Source of the DNA: Gilliamella apicola | Lineage (GTDB): Bacteria > Pseudomonadota > Gammaproteobacteria > Enterobacterales > Orbaceae | Assembly (NCBI RefSeq): GCF_000599985.1 | Contig: NZ_CP007445.1 | Coordinates: forward strand, 2,914,001-2,978,000 | Direction of reading: 5' to 3' | Length of the DNA stretch: 64,000 nt | Shown here: piece after piece, positions 28,021 through 36,013 of the stretch | How the letters are laid out: each line of letters begins with the position of its first letter | Position numbering within the stretch: position 1 is the first letter of the stretch | Made by a program: the position numbers and the translations under genes | Notes under the pieces: generated by a model | The model's input: the letters and a program-made list of their open reading frames with translations, nothing else | What the model was told of the DNA's origin: nothing | Databases searched by the model: none

Positions 28021-29448
28021 ATGGCTAAAGATTCAAAAAGCTCAATCGAAGCGATAACAAAACTTATCGATTTAATAGGAGGAAAAGAGAATGTTGCCAG
28101 TGTTACCCACTGTTTAACACGTTTAAGGTTTGCCTTGGTCGATCCCAAAGCAGCAAATGTGGATGCCATTGAAGAACTCCCTTTTGTGAAAGGTTGTTTT
28201 AATAATGCTGGGCAATTTCAAGTTATTATTGGTACCAACGTTGATAGCTATTACAAATCGTTAATTCAGCAATTAAATTTAGATGAGGCAAGCAAAGAAC
28301 AAACAAAAGTTGCAGCTAAAAAGAATATGTCTTTCTTTGAAAGATTTATTTCTAATCTTGCTGAGATATTTGTACCACTATTACCAGCGCTAATTGCTGG
28401 CGGTTTATTGCTTGGATTGCGTAACATTATTGGTGAAATGCCAACGATTGATGACAAACCACTTATTCAAACTTATGCTTGGTTAGTGCCAATCTATAAT
28501 ATTCTTTGGTTACCTTGTGAAGCTATTTTCCACTTCTTACCGGTTGCGATTTGTTGGTCTACAGTGAAAAAAATGGGCGGTTCACCAATTTTAGGAATAG
28601 TATTAGGCATCACATTAGTTTCACCACAACTGATGAATGCTTATGATCTTGGTAGCAAAATACCTGAAGTATGGGATTTTGGTTGGTTTAGCATCGAAAA
28701 GGTTGGTTATCAAGCGCAAGTGATCCCATCCATTTTTGCTGGTTTAGCATTAGGTTGGATTGAAACCCGTTTACGCAAAATCGTGCCAGATTATTTGACA
28801 TTAGTTATTGTGCCAATTGTTGCGCTACTGCTTTCTGTCTTTTTAGCTCACTTCTTGTTAGGTCCTTTAGGCCGAATGTTAGGTAATGGTATTGCCGATA
28901 TCGTTAAATATTTAATGACGGGTGATTATGCCTTCATTGGTTCGGCTATTTTTGGATTCTTCTATTCACCTCTCGTAATCACAGGCATTCACCATACCAC
29001 TTTAGCTATCGATATGCAGATGACTGAAAGTATAGGAGGAACACCAATTTGGCCGATTATCGCCTTATCTAATATTGCTCAAGCATCTGCCGTAGTAGGT
29101 ATTATTTTAGTGAGTAAAAAACATAACGAACGGGAAGTTTCGGTTCCAGCGGCGATTTCCGCTTATTTAGGAGTAACCGAACCTGCAATGTATGGCATTA
29201 ACTTACGCTATAAATTTCCGATGTTATGTGCCATGATTGGTGCGGCTTTATCTGGATTGATTTGTGGTTTATTCGGGGTGTTATCTAATGGTATCGGTGT
29301 TGGTGGCTTACCAGGTATTTTATCCATTAAACCGATATATTGGTCAATTTATGCTTTAGCAATGCTTGTCGCGATTCTCGTACCGATCTTATTAACTGCA
29401 ACTGTTTATAAAATAAAACTCAAAAAAGGCACGTTAGATATTCGCTAA
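28021..29448 (+). CDS. treB: Trehalose-specific PTS enzyme IIBC
   Basis: Imports trehalose and phosphorylates it to trehalose-6-phosphate. 475 residues (E. coli 473). The N-terminal EIIB domain (about 1-85) has the phospho-cysteine motif VTHCLTRLRF with Cys31. The EIIC membrane domain (about 110-470) includes IAGGLLLGLRNIIGEMP and the sugar-site region ITGIHHTTLAIDMQMT with GVTEPAMYGINL. No EIIA domain, so it must use the glucose-type EIIA as in E. coli. AACAAGGAGA is its ribosome site. treC follows. Confidence 0.96.
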   Translation: MAKDSKSSIEAITKLIDLIGGKENVASVTHCLTRLRFALVDPKAANVDAIEELPFVKGCFNNAGQFQVIIGTNVDSYYKSLIQQLNLDEASKEQTKVAAKKNMSFFERFISNLAEIFVPLLPALIAGGLLLGLRNIIGEMPTIDDKPLIQTYAWLVPIYNILWLPCEAIFHFLPVAICWSTVKKMGGSPILGIVLGITLVSPQLMNAYDLGSKIPEVWDFGWFSIEKVGYQAQVIPSIFAGLALGWIETRLRKIVPDYLTLVIVPIVALLLSVFLAHFLLGPLGRMLGNGIADIVKYLMTGDYAFIGSAIFGFFYSPLVITGIHHTTLAIDMQMTESIGGTPIWPIIALSNIAQASAVVGIILVSKKHNEREVSVPAAISAYLGVTEPAMYGINLRYKFPMLCAMIGAALSGLICGLFGVLSNGIGVGGLPGILSIKPIYWSIYALAMLVAILVPILLTATVYKIKLKKGTLDIR

Positions 29449-29462
29449 TTTCCCATTAAACG

Positions 29463-29490
29463 TTAACCGCTCTTGCAACAGAGCGGTTAA
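29463..29490 (+). repeat. treB-treC intercistronic hairpin
   Basis: TTAACCGCTCT (29463-29473), loop TGCAAC, AGAGCGGTTAA (29480-29490): a perfect 11-bp stem 15 bases after the treB stop and 34 bases before treC. No T-run follows, so it more likely stabilises the treB message or partly attenuates treC than terminates. Confidence 0.7.
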
Positions 29491-29523
29491 GCAAAATCTT
29501 AAATTAACAATGAAGAGCAGATA

Positions 29524-31194
29524 ATGAATAAAATTGATATCCCTTGGTGGCAAAACGGCACCATTTACCAAATTTACCCAAAAAGCTTTCAAGCCAGCCA
29601 AGACAGTTCCACTGGTGATCTATTAGGTATCATCAGCCGATTAGATTACCTAAAAAAACTTGGTATTAGTGCAATTTGGTTAACACCGATTTACCCATCA
29701 CCGCAAATTGATAACGGTTATGATGTTTCCGATTATTACGATATTGACCCTGCTTATGGTTCAATGGCTGATTTTGAGTTACTAGTGAAACAGGCGCATG
29801 AACGAGGGATCCGCATTATGATGGATATGGTGTTTAATCATACCTCAACCGAGCATCCTTGGTTTAAATCAGCCTTAGATAAATCCAGTCCTTATCGCTC
29901 ATTTTATATCTGGAAAGATGCTAAAGCCGACGGCAGTGAACCCAATAATTGGCGTTCAAAATTTGGCGGTAAGGCATGGCAATGGCATGAACGCTCAGGG
30001 CAATATTACTTACACTTATTTGCTAAGGAACAAGCTGACCTTAATTGGGAAAATCCTCAAGTCCGCTCTGAAATTAAAAAAGTGTGTCAGTTTTGGTCAG
30101 ACAAAGGCGTAGATGCCTTAAGGTTAGATGTGATTAATCTAGTGTCGAAACAACAAGATTTTGCTGATGATAAAAAAGGCGATGGTCGCTGTTTCTATAC
30201 TGATGGGCCTAAAATTCACGAATTTTTACAAGAAATGAGCCGAGATGCCTTTCAACCTAATGACCTTAAAACCGTTGGCGAAATGTCTTCGACTACATTA
30301 GAAAATTGCTTAAAATATGCCTCGTTAGATGGAAAAGAGCTAACCATGACATTTAATTTCCACCATTTAAAAGTCGATTATCCAAATGGTTATAAATGGG
30401 CATTAGCCAAACCTGATCTGCTCGAGTTAAAAAATATCATGGGTGAGTGGCAAAAAGGGATGCATGATAAAGCTTGGAATGCCATTTTTTGGTGTAATCA
30501 CGACCAACCACGTATTGTGTCACGCTTAGGTGATGAAACCCAATATCATACAGAATCTGCCAAAATGCTTGCCATGTTGCTATACGGATTACAAGGTACA
30601 CCGTATCTTTATCAAGGTGAAGAGATCGGCATGACCAATCCACATTTTAATAATATTGATCAATATCGTGATGTTGAAAGTCTAAATATCTACCACGAAA
30701 AAATAGCCGAAGGTATGGCTGAAGCAGAAATTTTAGCAATATTAGCAAGCAAATCACGCGACAACAGTCGAACGCCAATGCAGTGGGATGATAGCTTAAA
30801 TGCGGGTTTCACTAAAGGTCAACCATGGATCGAAGTGGCAAACAATTATCAGCAAATCAATGTAAAATCTGCACTTGAAGATCCTAGTTCTATCTTTTAT
30901 TGCTATCAAGCATTAATTAAATTACGCAAAGAACATCCTATATTCATTTTTGGTGATTACCAAGATTTGACCGCGAATATTGCTGACTATTGGTGCTATG
31001 TTCGTAGCTGGAATAATCAAAAATTATTGGTGATAGTGAATCTGACGGATAGACAGGTTAAATGGCAATTGCCAAAAGAATTACTCGCGCTTAACTGGCA
31101 ACCACTATTAAGTAATTATGTGAATAAAACCACGCTCGCATCTGCAATAACATTAAGACCTTATGAAGCGATGTATCTATTAAAAAAGGAATGA
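29524..31194 (+). CDS. treC: Trehalose-6-phosphate hydrolase
   Basis: Cytoplasmic GH13 enzyme that splits trehalose-6-phosphate into glucose and glucose-6-phosphate. 556 residues (E. coli TreC 551). GH13 regions in order: MDMVFNHTSTEHPWF (region I), DALRLDVINLVS with the nucleophile Asp (region II), TVGEMSSTT with the acid/base Glu (region III) and WCNHDQPRIVSR (region IV). Second gene of the tre operon and followed by a strong terminator. Confidence 0.95.
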   Translation: MNKIDIPWWQNGTIYQIYPKSFQASQDSSTGDLLGIISRLDYLKKLGISAIWLTPIYPSPQIDNGYDVSDYYDIDPAYGSMADFELLVKQAHERGIRIMMDMVFNHTSTEHPWFKSALDKSSPYRSFYIWKDAKADGSEPNNWRSKFGGKAWQWHERSGQYYLHLFAKEQADLNWENPQVRSEIKKVCQFWSDKGVDALRLDVINLVSKQQDFADDKKGDGRCFYTDGPKIHEFLQEMSRDAFQPNDLKTVGEMSSTTLENCLKYASLDGKELTMTFNFHHLKVDYPNGYKWALAKPDLLELKNIMGEWQKGMHDKAWNAIFWCNHDQPRIVSRLGDETQYHTESAKMLAMLLYGLQGTPYLYQGEEIGMTNPHFNNIDQYRDVESLNIYHEKIAEGMAEAEILAILASKSRDNSRTPMQWDDSLNAGFTKGQPWIEVANNYQQINVKSALEDPSSIFYCYQALIKLRKEHPIFIFGDYQDLTANIADYWCYVRSWNNQKLLVIVNLTDRQVKWQLPKELLALNWQPLLSNYVNKTTLASAITLRPYEAMYLLKKE

Positions 31195-31236
31195 TTAACC
31201 AATCATCCAATTTTTAACAATAGATATTTATAAAAG

Positions 31237-31263
31237 CGTGATCGACAAAAGATCACGTTTTTT
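31237..31263 (+). terminator. Rho-independent terminator of treBC
   Basis: CGTGATC (31237-31243), loop, GATCACG (31251-31257), then six T's. 43 bases after the treC stop. Confidence 0.92.
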
Positions 31264-31357
31264 AATATCATTATTTTACCGACATCCAACTGATAAAAAT
31301 CAGTTCACTTCTAAACCAACACTGTAAACACTCTTAAAAGTTAAATTTAAAATAGAA

Positions 31358-31397
31358 TTTACAATGAAACGACATAGACTCCTGAATATTTTTTACA
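31358..31397 (+). repeat. Dispersed 40-bp repeat, copy 1
   Basis: Core ATAGACTCCTGAATA at 31374-31388 within a 40-bp unit that starts TTTACAATG and ends TTTTACA. It shares nearly all its bases with copy 2 at 41263-41302 and matches copy 3, which is split by an IS at 43764/44963. All three are in the same orientation. It lies between the tre terminator and the DUF746-like gene, at the left end of the accessory region. Confidence 0.8.
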
Positions 31398-31436
31398 AGC
31401 AGTATAAATCGTCAAACCTAGTTAGTCTTAAAAATG

Positions 31437-32141
31437 TTATTCGTCGTTTTTAACTACTAACCATGTTTGATGGTAACGTTTACGTCGCTTGGCTTGGCAA
31501 TAGTTTGCCAATATTGCAAATCCTTGATACGCCATTAGCCAAATAAAATAGAGCCGCCACTTACCTGCTGTATCAACACTAATACCTAACTTCTGATGAA
31601 TCGTTTTACAAGTTTCACCTTTCACCAACAGATCAATACAAGGTAACCACAAATGACAATGAGATAACTCATTAAGATGATGTACTTTTAATGGATTAAA
31701 AGTACGTCGACATGACCGACAACGAAAATTAAGCCGATGGCCAATACGAACGGTATTCATCGATGAGCAATATTCGCAAGGCATAACAGAAGTATTAAGC
31801 AGCTCTGAAAGCCATGACTTAAATTCCTGAGCTTGCCGAATTACTACTTTAGGTGTAGTGCTTTCAAGTTTAAGTATTGCTTGATAAAGGGATGGTTCAT
31901 GTAATGCCAGCAACTGCCTAATCATATCATCTCGCCTAAGTGCGGCTTGAGGTGTAATACCAAATTCATTAGCAATTAAGCTATGGGGCTGAGCAATTAA
32001 CGTCCATGGCGCAATGTCAACAAACAATGAGAAAGGCTTAAGGCGTTTGCATAACGGGTTACTTGCAACCAACTCCGGTAATTGTTTCAAGAATCGATTA
32101 GCAGCAGCATGCTGCTTAACAGGTAAAATTTCTCGATACAT
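31437..32141 (-). CDS. DUF746-like zinc-ribbon / helix-turn-helix protein
   Basis: 234 residues. Central zinc ribbon CEYC, 17 residues, CRSCRRTFNPLKVHHL, then a helix-turn-helix-like segment (CKTIHQKLGISVDTAGKWRL). This order resembles the IS1 InsA N-terminus and the DUF746 family, found near insertion sequences and in enteric genomes. It lacks a DDE nuclease domain, so it is not a complete transposase. It has good codon structure and an AAGGAGAG ribosome site at the ATG, so it is probably expressed. The function is unknown. Copy 1 of the 40-bp repeat lies 39 bases beyond its stop. Confidence 0.6.
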   Translation of the reverse strand: MYREILPVKQHAAANRFLKQLPELVASNPLCKRLKPFSLFVDIAPWTLIAQPHSLIANEFGITPQAALRRDDMIRQLLALHEPSLYQAILKLESTTPKVVIRQAQEFKSWLSELLNTSVMPCEYCSSMNTVRIGHRLNFRCRSCRRTFNPLKVHHLNELSHCHLWLPCIDLLVKGETCKTIHQKLGISVDTAGKWRLYFIWLMAYQGFAILANYCQAKRRKRYHQTWLVVKNDE

Positions 32142-32468
32142 CGTTACTCTCCTTATAACGGTACAACGTCCTGTATGGGTTTAATAAATAATATAATCTA
32201 AAAAATAAACTGTTGGAATTTTTTATATTAAAATTCATAGGTTAATTTACCATTCTTAAGTAATAAATTAAATTATAATCATTTAACTATTTCTCTCAAG
32301 TAACAATTATTATAAAAATAACCTGATTATATGAAATAGATAATTAATTACTAGTAAAGCTAACTTGCTTATTTTATTAATAAATTTTTACAAATTTAAA
32401 ATTGTTTTTCTCCACCTTTTCCATAAGATTATAATAAAATCGTTCAAATAAGCAACAAGGGTGTGGTG
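32142..32468. other. AT-rich intergenic region, no gene seen
   Basis: 327 bp between the divergent DUF746-like gene and the PAAR gene. It should contain their promoters. No repeat, RNA gene or clear box was identified. Confidence 0.35.
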
Positions 32469-32741
32469 ATGATTAAACAAATAGCTATTATTGGTGATAT
32501 GACCACCACTGGCGGCAGAATTATTTCAGGATCGGCAGACAGTTTTAATGGAAATCAAAGTATAGCTTGTATTGGCGATTATGCTTCATGTCCTAAATGC
32601 CAAAGTACAGGAAAAATTATAGAAGGAACCTACAATTTTATCGTTGCAGGAAAGCCAGCAGCTTATGACGGTTGTATCGTTGCATGCAAATGTTCCCCAA
32701 TAGGCTGTAATAAAATTATCGCATTGGAAAGTGCCATTTGA
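32469..32741 (+). CDS. PAAR-domain protein (type VI secretion spike tip)
   Basis: 90-residue protein consisting of one PAAR domain: IAIIGDMTTTGGRIISGSAD, then CPKCQSTGKIIEGTYNFIVA and AAYDGCIVACKC, with the Cys residues that bind the tip metal ion. PAAR proteins cap the VgrG spike and carry effectors fused or bound. ATG at 32469 chosen over two upstream GTGs because AAGG lies 8 bases away. No other type VI genes are in the window. The following 32755-32970 remnant and three membrane genes suggest an effector/immunity locus. Confidence 0.88.
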   Translation: MIKQIAIIGDMTTTGGRIISGSADSFNGNQSIACIGDYASCPKCQSTGKIIEGTYNFIVAGKPAAYDGCIVACKCSPIGCNKIIALESAI

Positions 32742-32754
32742 TTATTTTTATTAG

Positions 32755-32970
32755 ATTAAAATCACTTTAACACGCCAGCAAGCCATTAATATTGAACAAC
32801 GAGTAATAAATGGAGATTATGCGACTGGAATTCTCCCATATTGTGCATCGGCGGTTTCATCAGTATTAGATGAATATGGATTAGACGAGCTTTATTTTTT
32901 TCCTGGCTCTTTAGAAGATGCGGTTAAAGAAATTGAAGAAAAAAAAGGATTATCCAATGAAAACCATTAA
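32755..32970 (+). pseudogene. Start-less effector-like remnant after PAAR
   Basis: A 71-codon open frame from a TAG at 32752 to a TAA at 32968-32970 contains no ATG, GTG or TTG. It reads as real protein (for example NGDYATGILPYCASAVSSVL and DELYFFPGSLEDAVKEIEEK). It is in a different frame from the PAAR gene and overlaps the first membrane gene's start by 14 bases, as a toxin gene would overlap its immunity gene. Most likely the 3' end of a PAAR-linked effector whose body was deleted. The family is not recognised. Confidence 0.6.
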
Positions 32971-33382
32971 TCTATTTATTATAGTATTGTTTAATCTTAT
33001 CGGAGGATTACTGAGTTACTCCTGGTGTTATCGATTATTTATCAAAAAATACAGCACACCAGAATTATATTATTTATTATTTTATGGTGTGTGTTATTTC
33101 TGCCTTATTCTTATTTCAATCTGGATATTAAATAAAATAAAAAAACCTTTTGGATTGATAAGCATCGGAGCAATTATTGGGATTGTAATTACTTTTATCT
33201 CATGGATAGTTGCACATTTTATTTTAGGTATTTATCAAGGATTGGCTCTAAATATTAAGGTTTTTTTCCCATATTTGTTTATCACTTCATTTATGACTCT
33301 CAATTTTATTATCTATCCAGTAATTTTATTATGTTGTCATTACTCGTTTTTATGGATTGAAAAAACAGTTAAAAAGACTTAA
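32957..33382 (+). CDS. Four-helix membrane protein, tandem copy 1 (putative immunity)
   Basis: 141 residues with ATG at 32957 behind AAAAAGGATTATCC; a longer frame from 32918 runs over the preceding remnant and adds only charged residues. Four hydrophobic helices (about 3-25, 40-60, 67-90, 105-130). Starts MKTINLFIIVLFNLIGGLLS and ends in CCHYSFLWIEKTVKKT. Two paralogues follow in tandem. Position behind a PAAR/effector remnant suggests an immunity protein against a toxin acting at the inner membrane; this is inference. Confidence 0.75.
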   Translation: MKTINLFIIVLFNLIGGLLSYSWCYRLFIKKYSTPELYYLLFYGVCYFCLILISIWILNKIKKPFGLISIGAIIGIVITFISWIVAHFILGIYQGLALNIKVFFPYLFITSFMTLNFIIYPVILLCCHYSFLWIEKTVKKT

Positions 33383-33397
33383 GGAAAAAATTAATCA

Positions 33398-33817
33398 ATG
33401 AAACTCATTAATCTATTTATTATAGTGTTGTTTAACTTTATCGGAGGATTACTGAGTTACTCTTGGTGTTATCGGTTATTTATCAGAAAATACAGCACGC
33501 CAGAATGGCTATATTTAATATTTTATGGAATGTGTTATTTCAGTTTTATACTTCTTTCATTCTTTATATTAAATAAAATTAATCGACCTATCATATTATT
33601 GGTTTCAGGTGTTCTCATCGCTATCTTAATTAGTTTTATTTCATGGATTGTTAATCCGTTCATTTTATTTGTTAATGCGGATCAATATTTAGAATTCGAT
33701 CTCTATGATTTATTTATGTCATCGCTTATGACCCTGAATTTTATTATCTATCCAGTAACTTTATTGTGTTGCCATTACTCGTTTTTATGGATTGAAAAAA
33801 GAGTTAAAAAAATTTAA
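33398..33817 (+). CDS. Four-helix membrane protein, tandem copy 2 (putative immunity)
   Basis: 139 residues, paralogue of its neighbours. The first 40 and last 30 residues are almost identical to copies 1 and 3, but the middle differs (INRPIILLVSGVLIAILISF against KKPFGLISIGAIIGIVITF), and the loop after helix 3 is NADQYLEFDLYD. Starts 15 nt after copy 1. The mosaic of fixed ends and changed centre suggests duplication followed by divergence or recombination in the part that would contact a toxin. Confidence 0.75.
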   Translation: MKLINLFIIVLFNFIGGLLSYSWCYRLFIRKYSTPEWLYLIFYGMCYFSFILLSFFILNKINRPIILLVSGVLIAILISFISWIVNPFILFVNADQYLEFDLYDLFMSSLMTLNFIIYPVTLLCCHYSFLWIEKRVKKI

Positions 33818-33834
33818 GAGCAAAAAATTAATCA

Positions 33835-34266
33835 ATGAAAACCATTAATCTATTTATTATAGTTTTGTTTAATTTTATCGGAGGATTACTGAGTTACGCT
33901 TGGTGTTATCGGTTATTTATCAGAAAATACAGCACGCCAGAATTAAATTATTTAGTATTTTATGGTGTGTGTTATTTCTGTCTTATTCTTATTTCAATCT
34001 GGATATTAAATAAAATAAAAAAACCTTTTGGATTGATAAGCATCGGTGCAATTATTGGAATTGTAATTACTTTTATCTCATGGATGGTTACACCTTTTAT
34101 TTTAGGTAATTATCAAGGATCGGCTCTAAATATTGAGGCTTTTTTTGGATATTTGTTTATAACTTCACTTATGACCCTCAATTTTATTATCTATCCAGTA
34201 ATTTTATTATGTTGCCATTACTCATTTCTGTGTATTGAAAAAATGGCTAAAAATAGAAACATTTAG
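33835..34266 (+). CDS. Four-helix membrane protein, tandem copy 3 (putative immunity)
   Basis: 143 residues. The central part is nearly identical to copy 1 (IKKPFGLISIGAIIGIVITF) although copy 2 lies between them; the N-terminus shares IRKYSTPE with copy 2. Ends CCHYSFLCIEKMAKNRNI, with a short different tail. Starts 17 nt after copy 2 behind a near-identical spacer (AAAAAATTAATCA), so the repeated unit includes the ribosome-site region. Confidence 0.75.
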   Translation: MKTINLFIIVLFNFIGGLLSYAWCYRLFIRKYSTPELNYLVFYGVCYFCLILISIWILNKIKKPFGLISIGAIIGIVITFISWMVTPFILGNYQGSALNIEAFFGYLFITSLMTLNFIIYPVILLCCHYSFLCIEKMAKNRNI

Positions 34267-34355
34267 ATTTGCTATAAATAACATTGAGTTAAATTTATTA
34301 GAAACAAGGTAACTAATGATATGATCAATAATTACCCTATTATTTTTATCATGAG

Positions 34356-34378
34356 TATCGAGGATAGACTCCTCGATA
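34356..34378. terminator. Hairpin between the membrane-gene array and rtcB
   Basis: TATCGAGGA (34356-34364), loop TAGAC, TCCTCGATA (34370-34378), a perfect 9-bp stem four bases beyond the rtcB stop. T-rich sequence follows only moderately on either strand. Probably a bidirectional terminator for the convergent transcripts. Confidence 0.7.
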
Positions 34379-34382
34379 TAAT

Positions 34383-35609
34383 TTACCCTTTCACACACAC
34401 CACTTGTCGTAGTTGATGCATAATTTCAACCAATTCACTTTGAGCGGTCATCACCGCATCAATATCTTTATAGGCCATTGGGATTTCATCAATCACATCA
34501 GCATCTTTTCGACATTCAACGTGTGCAGTGGCTTTCATTTGATCCTCAATAGTGAACATTCTTTTGGCTGCAGATCGGCTCATCACTCGTCCTGCACCAT
34601 GAGAACAAGAGCAAAAACTTTCTTCATTCCCTAATCCACGAACAATATAGCTTTTCGCACCCATCGATCCAGGAATAATCCCTAATTCCCCTTTACGGGC
34701 CGATACCGCTCCTTTACGCGTCACAAACACATTTTGCCCAAAATGGTGCTCTTTTTGCACATAGTTATGATGACAATTTACGGACTGTATATAACTAGTG
34801 AACTCAATATTTAATGTATTTCTAATAGCCATAATAGTGTTATGCATCATAATTTCACGATTTAAACGAGCAAACTCTTGCGCCCAATTTACCGCCATAA
34901 GATAATCATCAAAATGTTCAGTACCTTCAACAAAGTAAGCTAAATCATTATTTGGTAAATATTTATCAATAAAATAAGTCTCCATATCTTTTTTGGCTAA
35001 TTTAATAAAAAATTCACCAATAGCATTACCGACCCCACGCGAACCACTATGTAACATAATCCAGACTTGTTGATTTTCATCTAAACACACTTCGATAAAG
35101 TGATTACCCGTTCCTAGTGTCCCTAAATGACAGTAATTATTTGTTTTTAAAAAACACGGATATTTTTCGGTTAATTTCTCAAATCCTGGTAAAAGTTGTT
35201 GCCAATATTGATCTACAATTGCTGGCGCATCTTGCCAACTTCCCTGATCTTGCCCCATATTTTTAGGCGTTGAACCATGTGGCACGTTTTTTTCAATCGC
35301 TAAACGTAAAGGCGCAAGATCATCAGGTAAATCAGACGCAGTTAGTGATGTTTGTACGGCCATCATTCCACAACCAATATCCACCCCAACGGCTGCTGGA
35401 ATAACAGCGCCCAGAGTAGGAATAACACTCCCGATTGTTGATCCTTTACCCACATGGACATCAGGCATTACGGCAATGTGTTTAAAAATAAATGGCAACT
35501 GTGCTGTTTTTAGTAATTGTTCTTTGGCTTCTTGCTCGACTGGTACACCTTTAGTCCACATTTTTACTGGTCTTGAATTTTCAATTTTTATTACTTCATA
35601 TTGACTCAT
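34383..35609 (-). CDS. rtcB: RNA-splicing ligase RtcB
   Basis: GTP- and Mn-dependent ligase that joins RNA 2',3'-cyclic phosphate (or 3'-phosphate) ends to 5'-OH ends. 408 residues, identical in length to E. coli RtcB and aligning throughout. Active-site motifs: VGVDIGCGM (Asp77, Cys80), GTGNHFIE, MLHSGSRG, NCHHNYVQKE and SCSHGAGR, whose His is guanylylated. The ATG at 35609 has AAAGGAAG upstream; nine more in-frame residues upstream are not conserved. Divergent from rtcR, with a strong sigma-54 promoter at 35849-35864. No rtcA (cyclase) follows. Confidence 0.96.
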   Translation of the reverse strand: MSQYEVIKIENSRPVKMWTKGVPVEQEAKEQLLKTAQLPFIFKHIAVMPDVHVGKGSTIGSVIPTLGAVIPAAVGVDIGCGMMAVQTSLTASDLPDDLAPLRLAIEKNVPHGSTPKNMGQDQGSWQDAPAIVDQYWQQLLPGFEKLTEKYPCFLKTNNYCHLGTLGTGNHFIEVCLDENQQVWIMLHSGSRGVGNAIGEFFIKLAKKDMETYFIDKYLPNNDLAYFVEGTEHFDDYLMAVNWAQEFARLNREIMMHNTIMAIRNTLNIEFTSYIQSVNCHHNYVQKEHHFGQNVFVTRKGAVSARKGELGIIPGSMGAKSYIVRGLGNEESFCSCSHGAGRVMSRSAAKRMFTIEDQMKATAHVECRKDADVIDEIPMAYKDIDAVMTAQSELVEIMHQLRQVVCVKG

Positions 35610-35675
35610 TTTTATCTTCCTTTTACATCTGGGCAAAATGCACTCCGCCAGTGGTAATATCTTTATATTGGTTAG

Positions 35676-35789
35676 ATTGCACTAAAGAATGTTACCGTTT
35701 ATCCATTCGTTTATGACCAAAATTCTATTGGTACATTGCGCTATGAGCGCTTTAGTGCTGGTATCTTTTATCACCACAAAGTGACTTGA
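35676..35789 (+). pseudogene. Possible 3' remnant of a coding gene in the rtcB leader
   Basis: On the plus strand a 37-codon frame without a start reads YPFVYDQNSIGTLRYERFSA and then GIFYHHKVT before a stop. The codons look coded and the alternating pattern resembles a beta-barrel or beta-rich protein end. It lies antisense within the rtcB leader (35610-35848). It may be a relic of a displaced gene. Not recognised. Confidence 0.3.
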
Positions 35790-35848
35790 TTATTTAATTT
35801 AAACCATCTCAACATATCTGAATATGCTTGCTTAGGTAGCATTAATAT

Positions 35849-35864
35849 TGCGAAAAGCGTGCCA
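35849..35864 (-). promoter_or_regulatory. Sigma-54 promoter of rtcB
   Basis: Minus strand TGGCACGCTTTTCGCA: a perfect TGGCAC -24 box, exact 10-base GG-to-GC spacing and a -12 box CGCA against TTGCA. Sited 240 bases upstream of rtcB and divergent from rtcR, which encodes a sigma-54 activator. The roughly 230-base leader it implies is unusually long. Confidence 0.88.
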
Positions 35865-36013
35865 ATAAATAAAAAATCATAACAATTATTTTTTAATTAT
35901 TTGTTTTAAAAAAGAATAAATAATTTTTTTAAATGAAGATAAAAATTATCATAGTATTTTTAATACACATTTTTTATAATTTTATATATCTATTTATAAA
36001 AATATATAAAATT

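Noticed and set aside
32918..32956. Extended N-terminus for the first four-helix membrane protein
   Set aside because: The added residues are Lys/Glu-rich products of the overlapping remnant frame. The tandem paralogues all start MKxINLF, fixing the ATG at 32957.
35628..35655. A second GG-N10-GC sigma-54-like pattern close to rtcB on the minus strand
   Set aside because: Its boxes (GCGGAG / TTTTGC) fit poorly and it would leave almost no leader. The site at 35849-35864 matches nearly perfectly.
35933..36013. 27-residue N-terminal extension of RtcR
   Set aside because: It is hydrophobic low-complexity sequence from AT-rich DNA, absent from known RtcR, which begins MKKNVVFGFLG-like at 36014.
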